NCBI RefSeq assembly: GCF_011397635.1
Contig: NC_064771.1
Location: forward strand, 17,237,379 to 17,301,378
Length of the DNA: 64,000 nt
Source: Epinephelus fuscoguttatus
Lineage: Eukaryota; Chordata; Actinopteri; Perciformes; Serranidae
Direction: 5' to 3'
The notes beneath the pieces are model-generated. The model was not told the DNA's origin, made no database searches, and was given only the letters and a program-made list of their open reading frames with translations. Shown one piece after another: positions 55,141-64,000 of this stretch; the stretch's first letter is position 1; every line of letters starts with the position of its first letter. The position numbers were made by a program, and so were the translations under genes.

Positions 55141-57926
55141 GCCTCTAATGTGACATACAACCTATGTATCAGGCAGTGCTGTAAAGGCTGTTAAAGGTCC
55201 ATCCATGTGGATGGTTGCACACATAACATGTCACAACACCACACCTGATTTGGCACTGTTACTATTTCTGCTGCTGGCTAAAAGGCGAGACACAGACATA
55301 CGATTGGATTACCTCCAGTTTGCACCACTCTCATTTGTCCACCTCTGTGTGTATGTGTAAAATGGCATGAACCAGCTAAATAAATAATTTTATTGCTTAT
55401 ATATCCTCCTATATTCAGGAACCTCTAGCTCCTCGCCTCTCCAGCTTTATGATTTGCAATAGCAGCTTTCTCCCTAAAGGGGGCAGTGTGGTCAAGCTAA
55501 AGCAACCAGCACCAGAAGTCACAGCATGCCAGTTACAAATCTCAGCAACCTGCTCATGCAGTGACACGAGAGAGATGGCAACAGAGGGAAATTAAAAATG
55601 AGAGAAAAGTGGAAAACAGAGGTACGGTAAATGTGCTGGGACAAACAGAGACACTTCCCGTCTTCTTTCCAGGTAGCTTCCAGTTTAAGTTCACCCACCA
55701 CACTTGCAAAAAGGGGGAGGGAGGAGAGCAGCTTAACTACCATAAGAAAGCAGCTGCTTTTATTGAAACCTGTTATTGGCGTGCCAAGATTACACTGAAC
55801 AACAACAACCCTCCTCCCTGGAAGCCAATAAAATGCCGACAACAAACACTTGGCTTGCCTACAGCCCTGTTAGAAGCCACAGAGGTTGGCCTTAATGATA
55901 CTTGGTAACTATTACAGACTATTAAACTGAAGGAATACAAGAGAAAAAGAACGGGAGAGAGAAAGAGAGAGACGCAAACATTGATTTCGCTCAGAAGTTG
56001 TTTCCAGGCATAATGTAGGTAGCTGACTCATTGTTGGGCAGCTGTAAAGAGATGCATTACTTCGGTGTGTGTAGACCCTGTTTTTGTGTCTGCCTAGAGA
56101 CAGATAAAATAGTTCACTGCCTGACGTGCTGTTACATCCATCAGCAGCACACACCACAGGCAGGAGAGCTCTTGTGTATGCTTGAGTGGTTGGGGGCATG
56201 GCACAGGCCGCTCCGTGATTTCCCCCAAACGTCTAGTGTCAGTATTCCAGCAATCTCACCACACCTGAGTAACTCTGAGGCAGACGTGTCTCGTGTGCCT
56301 CTATGTGTGTGTGTGCGTGTGTGTTCAGATAGCTGCTAATCCCATTGTCTTTATGTATATATTCAAGTAAAAGCATATTGTGACCTCTAGGGGACAGGAG
56401 AGGTCATCCACGCAGAGCGAGAGCTTAGCAACAGCAGCCACAAGAGTGATTTCTAAACATGCTGCAAAATTACAACACAAAATGCAGGTTCCATTTGTGC
56501 CTATGCAGCTGAACTATTTAGCAAGGGAAGCCTGGGAGAGGAAGTGCAATCTTCTGCCATCCCTCTTAGCACAAAGGCAACAGAAGGGAAAGTTGTGAGG
56601 AAACACAGAGCTACCAGCTAACGCCTGCTAGCCTCAAGAAAGCCCTTGTCATCTTTCATCCTACACCTCTGAATTGCCTTCATTTTCTGGGGGCCCATAA
56701 ATTGGCTCTTATTGTCCCATAAATGGCTCCTTTTAGGGTGGGATTTATAGTGATGGGTGGCAATGGGGTGTGCGCAGGGGGGAGGAAGGTTTAAAACCCA
56801 CCTTTTGATGTCCCCTCTGCTTAACAGGCAGTGCAGACGCGCCTGCCCATATGCTGCGCGATGCCTTTGCCACACACTGCTAGCGTGCGACTCTCACACA
56901 GACTCTCACACACACAGGCACATTAAAAGATATTAAACTGCTTTTCTGCTTTCATTCAGAGTCATGGGATGTAACAGCCGAGCAGGGTGGTTCACGTTAA
57001 GCTGTGCCACTTCCTCAGCTGTAATTAAAGCTGCCCATGCAGGGGGTCTCTAACAGTCTTGTTTTGCTACACCCCTGATCCTGACCTTTTAAAAACGAGG
57101 CAATGTTTTTTTTTCTAACACCAAGCTTGAAATAATCTAATCTGGAGTTTATTTCTGGTTGGTGATGTGGTCTTTGTGTGTTTTTAATAATAAATATCCA
57201 CCAAGCATTTGACAGATGGTGACCAGATTCATCAACCCAAACTATCGACTTGTTAAAGGAAAACCATGTGATAACAGCTTCAGAAATATTTAAACAATTA
57301 TCTGGAATATATTTAGGTTCTAACAACACAAAATGAAAGTCTCAACTCTCACTTTGGTACTGCAGTTAAAACATTCAACAGAAGTGTGGCAAATTAAAGA
57401 TTAAACCCACATTAATTGTCTTAAGGTGTAGGCCCACCACATGCATCCAAAGTTGTTAGAGCCAATATGGGTGTAAGCTACTCTTACCTTTCTTGCATTT
57501 CACACAGTACAAAATTTGAACATCCACAACTCCACCTCCCTCCAAAGGCCTCCTCCCCCCTCCTCCATTACGTCTATGATAGACGTAGGCGTTGGCAAGG
57601 TAACGTTAGATACACGGAAGAGGAGATCGAGTGAAGCGTTACAACCAAGACAGTCGAACGCAACCCTGGAGTTTTAAAACTCAACTGAAGTCAGTGATGA
57701 CTGATGAGTTTTAGAATAAAGTTACAGTGCTAACGTTAGATAGTAGCGTTAACGTTACTAGTAAGTGGAAACGCACAAGGAAGATAACGTTAATGTTTCA
57801 GAAGCTACGCTACAGTAGGCTAACGTTAGCCGTTAGCAACTGGATGCTGTGCTGTCATATATAACGTTATAGCCTATGTTACATTAGAGGGTGAGGGTGT
57901 GGGTGGGGTGTTACGCGAGTGGTTAC

Positions 57927-59434
57927 CAGTGTTGTGTGTAACGCGTTACAGTAACGTAACTACTTTTATTGGGTAAAAAGCAGTGTAACGCGTTACTACT
58001 GAAAATATGGTAACGGAGCGTAGTTACTTTGTCAGTTGGGCACAACGTTACTTTTCCCGGGGACAAATTTGACGGTGACACTGCCTGTCTGCCTCAGCTG
58101 TGCACTAGGCAGGAACTGTGACAGCTGCCATGTCAACAGTACAGACATGAGCGCCAAAATCAACAATCGTATGAGGAATATGGAAGATACACACGTCTCC
58201 TCAGATTATTTTAACGGTTTGTCAACCGAAGACAGGTTAGCTTATTGTAATAAGCTAACAATTAGCAACGGAGTGAGGTTTCCTGACCCGTACTTAATGT
58301 CGGGTCAGTGGGTCACCGACCCAACGAAATGGCCTAAGCTACAGTGGCCAGACATTTTTTTTATATCTTGTGGAGAAACCCAGCGTTTATATGCATGAAA
58401 AACTCAAGGCATATGAATCCCTTGATGTGTATAATTTTGTACTTTGCGGTCATGTCCAAGATATTGAATACCGGGATTTATTTGATGGTTTTTGTGCTCT
58501 ATGGACCGAAGTACTGCAGAGCCAGCGACAAGGACACAAAACAGTAACGTTAACTAATGTACAAGACCTGGGCGATTCTGAACAAGTCGACCAACTATAT
58601 ACTGACAGTGAACTGCACTTGTATGGCTGGGTAAGTGTTGTTTAATGTAACATTAACCTCGCTAGTCAGACCTCAGACATGGGCAACATATGACCCCGAA
58701 ACCTCAAAGGAAATCAAAACGACCCCCAAAACATCAATAAAATGCAGCATTGTGTTAAGTTAACAGAAAACAGAACAATCATAACCTGCCTACCTTCCTG
58801 GCGCTGTGTGAACGGCAGCCTGTTGCAGCAGCTCCTATTTTGTGTATTTTAAATTGCTGCTGTGACGCTGAAATTTCCCCCAAGGGGTTAACAAAGTACC
58901 TACCATACCATACCAGAAGAGAAAATAAATTAATTTATTCGTGCAGGTCTGTAGCTTACTGCAAAGTATGAGTCTGTTACACAAACACAGTCTCACAGTT
59001 ACACACGTAATAACAGAACAGAAAATGATTTATTCATGAATATGACACTATTTGTTCAAAGATAGTGTCTGTGAATATTAATATTTTCCTCATTCAGTGA
59101 TGCAGCAGGTGCAGCAAATAGGCTATTAGTAGTAGTAATCTGTCATGTAACAAATTCATGTAGCCTAGTTAACACAAATTAACTCTCATTTTTTAATCTT
59201 TATTTTATCACCAAAGTGGTAAATACCAGTGGGAAACTCAGATTTTTTCACATTTAGGAAATGAGATGGGGTTCTACCCAAAGTCAAGCACCATAAAAGT
59301 AACGTAAAAGTAACGAGTAACGTAAAAAGTTACTTTTCACAGAGGGTAACTAAGTAAAGTAAGGGATTACTTTTTTTAAGAAGTAATGAATAACGAGCAA
59401 ACACTACTTTTTAAAAGTAACTTCCCCAACACTG
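57927..59434. mobile_element. 1.5-kb DNA transposon with perfect 8-bp target duplication
   Basis: The element opens CAGTGTTGTG and closes CCCCAACACTG. Directly outside both ends is the 8-mer GTGGTTAC (57919-57926 and 59435-59442). The ends are rich in GTAACGCGTTAC-type palindromes. Superfamilies with 8-bp duplications include hAT, P, Merlin and Zisupton-like elements; the CAG...CTG termini suggest hAT. The interior has a broken ORF (58036-58645) and no transposase core, so it is non-autonomous. Confidence 0.85.
58036..58645 (+). pseudogene. Frameshifted transposon-borne ORF fragment
   Basis: The first part (58036-58395) contains MEDTHVSSDYFNGLSTEDRL, AYCNKLTISNGVRFPDPYL and TDPTKWPKLQWPDIF, then loses its frame in a run of eight T at 58355-58362. 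The continuation in another frame reads EKPSVYMHEKLKAYESLDVY, NFVLCGHVQDIEYRDLFDGF and LQSQRQGHKTVTLTNVQDLG up to a stop near 58645. By recall this resembles the N-terminal part of large uncharacterised fish/invertebrate proteins that also carry SWIM-finger or YqaJ-like nuclease domains; those parts are absent. The two pieces are described separately and not joined. Confidence 0.5.
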
Positions 59435-59825
59435 GTGGTTACATCAATCGGAGGCCTCCACGTGGGGAAGACAGACAGGACGCATGGCCAGTCACTGCAT
59501 TCGGATTGGTCGGAGTTTTCTTAGAACCATATGAGAATGGTATAATTATGAGTTTTTATCTCTGGTGGAATTCACTTACATTTTATTGTGCCATCAGCTT
59601 ATTAATAGCATTTTAACCTAAACAAAGAAAAGCGTCAAATTTCCAGAAAGGTAAGTGTCGCTTTAACTGTTGATGTTAATATCTGGGCATTTGCATTCCA
59701 AGCCAGAAGGGGGCACCAACATGCTAATGGTGGTTTGTGAAGTCAAACCACAGGTCCTGCTTGGTTCAAGCTAGTGTTAGTAATGTAGAGAACAAACTCA
59801 TCGACTACAATGTTAGTAAGTTAGC

Positions 59826-60035
59826 CTGGTGGTTCCCAACTGGTGGGTCTTGGGTTCATTCTGAATGGACCGCACGTGACGTGTCAAGTTTGTAAAAAAG
59901 CACATTTTAATTTTAAGCAAGGTAAATTTCCAGCACGGAGCTTTTATTTTGAAAAGCTGTTGTAGAGTGACTACTTGACAGCTTAACAGAGACAGCAAAC
60001 TAGCTCAGCGACACGGCCAAACATAGGTATGACGC
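59826..60035 (-). mobile_element. hAT-type MITE, family A copy 3, truncated
   Basis: Starts CTGGTGGTTCCCAACTGGTG and shares TCTGAATGGACCGCACGTGA, AGCTTTTATTTTGAA and ACAGAGACAGCAAACTAGCT with the 4449 copy. The distal third is missing. Confidence 0.75.
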
Positions 60036-60539
60036 TGAATGTAGTGGGTACACACTACATGGGAGTGAAGACAATTAACCAATCAACCAAGATCATTTTG
60101 CCAGATTTTACTGTCGTGAGGGATGTTAAGTGTGTTTTAACATCCCCCGATCTGCTCGCAAGTCCATCCTGGCTACACTGACTTTAAATCCCAGTTACTA
60201 ACCATATTCAATATTTACAGTCGTGATGTGAGGGGGTAACTCCGAGGATCACCAGTGCTTCCAGGGAGTGTCAGAGGGTTTTGTTGCAATATCAAATGGG
60301 ATTCAACTCAGAATTTACTCAACTCCAGTTCGTGCTGTAACATGTACAGTTCATGTTCACGCCGTCTCCATGACTTCATCCATATTTTTAATTTTCAATT
60401 TTTCTTTGAGAAGTATTATAAAAAAAAGTGCAAAAAATTAGAGCTAGTTCTTCCTGCCTGTTGAAGTCATACTTGACCGCAATGATTTTTTGAGGGTCGG
60501 GATTCTGTTTGTGATGGAATGTGTTAGTATGCGGTGCTG

Positions 60540-60860
60540 TTTTGGCTAAATCACTGCTCTCCACACACTAGGAACAAAACTGTTAAATTTATGATTAGAC
60601 TTTGTTATGCACGGGGTCTCTCACATTTTGAGCATCTTTTAGGATCTGACAACGTTTCAGTGATGTTCAGTTGCTACACTGTGCCTCTGCATAGATTCTC
60701 CAACACTACACTATGGCCCATCACAATGGTAGAAAATCTGCAACTCAGTAGGTGTTCAGCTGGGTTGAGATCTGGTGACTGAAGGCCTTAGCATGTGTTT
60801 CCCATCATTTTCATACTGAAACATTGAGTGACCCCCTCTGCCCTGAATAGAAGTGCCTGC
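60540..60860. mobile_element. Tc1/mariner-like fragment
   Basis: Contains GGTGTTCAGCTGGGTTGAGA, TCTGGTGACTGAAGGCC and CTACACTGTGCCTCTGC, wording typical of degraded Tc1-type coding regions in fish (read on the opposite strand as ..SPDLNPAE-like). It has many disruptions and no clear ends. Confidence 0.5.
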
Positions 60861-61030
60861 ATTAGTTGTGTTATTTCACTGATTTATTTTGATTTTGGCT
60901 TCAAATTGTTACCAGCCTATTAGGTCTAAAAGCAGACTCGGGCGGAAGAAAGCAGTCAGAGCAGGATAACAGCTGAACACAAAGACAGCACGGACAACCA
61001 GTGTGAGTGTGACTGATAGCTACCCTTCAT

Positions 61031-61917
61031 AAAGTGCATTCAGAAAGTATTAAGAGCTTCACTTTTTTCACATTTTGCTATGTTGCAGCCGTATGCTGAC
61101 ATTATTTACTTGTTTTCTCTCATCAATCTACACGCAGTACCCCAAAATGACAAAGTGAAAAAACAGAATTTTAGAAAGGTTTGCAAATTTATTAACAAGA
61201 AAAAACAGAAATCACATTGACACGCACATTCAGAGTCAGACTAAGCACTAAATCACCTTTGGCTGCAGTTACAGCCTTGTGTCTATTTGGGTATGACACG
61301 ACAAGCTTTGCACATCTAGATTTGGGGGTTTTCTGCCATTCTTCCACCCAGGATCTCTGAGCTCACCGAGTTACCATCAAGTTCCTGGTGACCTGTCCTA
61401 CTAAGGCTCTTCTCAGCGAATTGCTCAGCTCAATCGCATGGCTGGCTCGAGGATGAGTTCTTGCTGTTTCCAGACTTCTTCTGTTAAAGAATTACAGAGG
61501 CCACTGTGCTCTTGGAAACCTTTAATGCAGCAGAACTTTTTTGTAGCCTTCCTCATTTCTGTAACCCAGCACAATCTAGTCTTTGAGCTCTGCAGGCAGG
61601 TCCTTCAACCACATGGCTTGGGTTTTTGCTCTGCAATGCATTGTGAGCTGTGAGACCTCATATAGACAGGAGTGTGCCTTTCATGCCCAATCAAATGAAT
61701 TCTCCACAGGTGGACTTAATCAAGATGTAGACACATCCCAAAGACGATCAGGAGAAATGGGAGACACCTGAGCTAAATTACAAGTGCAAAGGGTCTGAAT
61801 ATTCTTGTCAGTGTGATATATTTCTCTTTTTTTTCTTTTTAATAAACTAATTTCCTGTTTTTGCTTCGTTGTTATGGGGTATTAAGTGTAGACTGGTGAG
61901 GGAAGAAATCGTTTAAA
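61031..61917 (-). mobile_element. Internally deleted Tc1 element
   Basis: Left end AGTGCATTCAGAAAGTATTA, then CACATTTTGCTATGTTGCAG, CCCCAAAATGACAAAGTGAA and GCAAATTTATTAACAAG are the typical Tc1 terminal region. CCTTTGGCTGCAGTTACAGC, GTTACCATCAAGTTCCTGGT, GAGGCCACTGTGCTCTTGGA and CTCCACAGGTGGACTTAATC are transposase-region landmarks on the minus strand. The middle of the transposase, including its catalytic DDE region, is deleted. The right inner repeat (GTTATGGGGTATTAAGTGTAG) is present, but its outermost end is replaced by other repeats at 61917. Confidence 0.8.
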
Positions 61918-62085
61918 GCAGTATTTTAACTACAAAATAACCATCTGTATATCAATTACTCACCTTGTGTTACATTGAAATCTTAGAAGAAAACTTTCTT
62001 GCATGCCTTCACGTTGAACGAAAAATCCAAAAAAGGAGAAAATTCTTGATGAATTAGAGTAAAGGGGGGCCCAGGTTTAAAGGGA
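61917..62085. mobile_element. Foldback element, copy 3, one arm only
   Basis: ACCATCTGTATATCAATTAC, TCACCTTGTGTTACATTG, TTTCTTGCATGCCTTCACG and GAACGAAAAATCCAAAAAAG match the left arm of the 19735 and 50392 elements. The opposite arm was not found within the window. Confidence 0.7.
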
Positions 62086-62579
62086 TACTTTTTTCAGTCA
62101 GCTTCATATCATAGCATTGTCGTTAGTGTGTGTAAATGAACTATATTAAACTTAAAACCTGTACATGGAGTGACTTAAGAATACATAGTGTCAAAGATCT
62201 ATATATAGAAGGTACATTCGCCACCTTTAAACAGCTGCAAAATAAATTCAGTCTTGCAAACAATAATTTTTCAGGCACTTACAGATTAGAGATTACATAA
62301 ATTAAGAAGCAATCAGCAATAGACAGCTGTCTTAAGCTGTAACCAAACCAAGATAATTTTTTATCTCCTACCTATATGTCACCCTGCTATCATTAGTCTC
62401 TCTGTCTTCTGAAAGATACAAAGCCAATTGGGGAAAAACAAAAGTTTACATGTTCATGTTAATGTTTTCCTGTGTCTGTGAATTTATTATTTCAAAACTC
62501 TTTTCTGTAAAATGAAATGAGCTCCGACACTACAACTTGACATATGTAATTTAATCTTTGGCTCAGTAAAAATACTAAA

Positions 62580-63096
62580 GTGCACCTCCACATTTTCGTA
62601 TGCCCGCCACCATGGACACAAAGTGTATAGAAGGGTTATGAGAAAGCCCTTCCTCTTTCTCTCTCAAACACAGACCAAACTGAGCTCAAACTATAAAACT
62701 ACACAGTGCTGATATAAATATATAAATATAATCCAAGACTATGTTACTGTATTGCCTATTTCTCACCTAAAATATCTTCAAAAACATATTTTAGTGCACT
62801 CCTCAACTAAAATACAAATATTTGTGAACAGATCAAACTGTTAAATTAAGCAGTGTTGATAAATTATGAACCAAGATTCTGTTACTGCATCGTCTATTTT
62901 CGTGCTGTTTAAATGTGATTCAAGATTGTTTGTAACCAGCTGGCTGCCATATTGTTTTCTCTGTCGAAACAGAGAAGTTTGCATTACATCACCCACCAGC
63001 AGAAGCGTTTATTGGTCCAGTGTGGCGCAGTGCATTCTGGTAGTTGTAGATTTTTTTCTTTTTGGGGGCCTGTAAAATTATATATATATATATTTT
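62580..63096. repeat. Dispersed repeat with internal duplication and TA tract
   Basis: CAAACTATAAAACTACACAG / TGTTACTGTATTGCCTATTT near 62690-62765 recurs as CAAACTGTTAAATTAAGCAG / TGTTACTGCATCGTCTATTT near 62836-62905. The end block CGTTTATTGGTCCAGTGTGG and GTGCATTCTGGTAGTTGTAG is a remembered common fish repeat. A TA microsatellite follows at 63078-63093. Confidence 0.6.
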
Positions 63097-63589
63097 TGAT
63101 AAGAACCCACTTAGTTCATAGGATGCAGTCTTGATAGGGCGGAGGGTAATTTGACTATTGCCTTGTATATTTTGATTTTTTTTTTTTTTTACCTTGTGAC
63201 ATTTTGACCACTTTGTTACATATATTATCAAGTTTCCTATTTGTGTATTGATGCTCAGTCTCCATGTAAACATACCTCTGCAGGTTAATTTTCTAATGCC
63301 TGCAAGATTTGGAAACATTACATTTGCAAGACTTAACAATAAGGACTTAAGCATTTATTCTTAAGAAAGCACTTATCAAATGAAAACTTTTTAGGGTATG
63401 TTTATGATTCTTACTAGGCAGTTTTTAATTCTGACTTCTTTATTCCTTTAAGTATAATACTGTTGATTGTTACACAGATTGATGTTTGTTATTTACGCCT
63501 TTCCACTGCACATGGGTAATGTGACTAATTGCAAACTCACAGCCACTCCTACTTAAGATGGCTTCTCTTTGTTACAAGAATGTTTCCCT

Positions 63590-63660
63590 GATGAAGGTCT
63601 AGTCACCGAAACGTTGCAGCATTAAAATTGTTATTTTTGCAAGACAGTGTGCAGGAGTTT
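63590..63660 (+). mobile_element. Retroelement 3'-tail-like motif
   Basis: CCTGATGAAGGTCTAGTCAC followed by CGAAACGTTGCAGCATTAAA is a remembered phrase from the 3' end of dispersed fish elements. Only this short tail is visible. Confidence 0.45.
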
Positions 63661-64000
63661 TTCCACAAGTTGTAGATTTTCTACCTGTTGAGAAAAAGTG
63701 AATGCTACGGGCCCTTTTTCTCTGTTTTCTCTGGTCTCATAGCACCAATGTTGAATACATGTCCATGTGAGACTGTGTACATGAATTTGTGGGTCAAATG
63801 TTCCTTTAAACAATTTGAGCATGAGGCTGCAACATGAGAAATGCTTAAAACATGGGTCTAAATGCTTTCTGAATGCATTGCTAGTTATGGCTATGAAGGA
63901 ACAGCCAGGTGAGTGGTTGACTGGGTCAAGTGATGAGCTGAGGTTGGAAACTCAGTGGTGTCCCAGAGGCTGCTGGAATGGCTGAAGCTGGTGAGATGAA

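Larger units (their letters stand above)
51200..57450. other. Intergenic region, no gene seen
   Basis: No exon of recognisable similarity on either strand. Contents: a short hAT-like terminus near 51634, a GATA microsatellite, a long patterned repeat (53095-53815), a MITE fragment near 54972, and AT-rich unique sequence. Several ORFs of 60-115 codons have no coding character. Confidence 0.6.
57460..59665. mobile_element. Outer MITE interrupted by a transposon
   Basis: The left region CTCTTACCTTTCTTGCATTT is an imperfect inverse of the right region GAAATTTGACG... as AATTTCCAGAAAGGTAAGTG, followed by TCGCTTTAA. The 57927-59434 transposon sits inside, so about 700 bases belong to the outer element. 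The limits are approximate. Confidence 0.5.

Noticed and set aside
55561..55908. 115-codon plus-strand ORF starting MTRERWQQREIKNERKVENR
   Set aside because: No recognisable motif, no neighbouring exons, composition like its surroundings.

Overview
This window is vertebrate nuclear DNA, almost certainly from a ray-finned (percomorph-like) fish. The genes are split by GT-AG introns. Dense families of small inverted-repeat DNA transposons, a tRNA-derived SINE, Tc1/mariner debris and CA/GT microsatellites fill introns and intergenic space. There are no operons, CRISPR arrays or prokaryotic signals. Long uninterrupted open frames outside the four genes are chance or repeat-derived.

Four protein-coding genes are supported. 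(1) nubp2, plus strand, 3' part only, coding exons 132-1404: the cytosolic Fe-S cluster scaffold ATPase. (2) atp6v0c, minus strand, complete in three coding exons between 11024 and 3099: the proteolipid c subunit of the V-ATPase. (3) tbc1d24, minus strand, complete in six coding exons between 24652 and 16632 plus a 5'-UTR exon ending at 27396: a TBC/TLDc protein of vesicle trafficking. (4) A GnT-V family N-acetylglucosaminyltransferase, best read as mgat5b-like, plus strand, with 16 coding exons from about 34558 to 49824; its first, start-codon exon was not found. nubp2 and atp6v0c converge. tbc1d24 and atp6v0c run in the same direction, as their human orthologues do on 16p13.3. The human MGAT5B gene lies on 17q, so this neighbourhood mixes 16p and 17q content.

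Between and inside the genes: 3.7-4.75 kb (atp6v0c intron 2) holds a BED-finger transposase fragment and a hAT-type MITE. 14.1-15 kb holds a SINE-like copy and a 184-bp duplication. 19.7-23.5 kb (tbc1d24 introns) holds a foldback element with a hAT MITE nested in it, plus two more MITEs. 33.7-36.4 kb holds a degenerate minisatellite with higher-order structure and tandem copies of a repeat carrying perfect estrogen-response-element palindromes. 37.2-38.7 kb holds two hAT-like elements. 41.7-48.2 kb (mgat5b-like introns) holds three large MITEs. 50.4-51.1 kb holds a foldback element with a SINE in its loop. 57.4-59.7 kb holds nested transposons, the inner one with a perfect 8-bp target duplication and a frameshifted ORF. 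60.5-63.9 kb holds Tc1-like debris and other repeats.

The four genes do not form one pathway. nubp2 works in cytosolic Fe-S assembly. ATP6V0C and TBC1D24 both act on endosomal/synaptic vesicle membranes. The GnT-V enzyme branches N-glycans in the Golgi. I found no convincing new multi-gene system; the unusual content is in the repeats.
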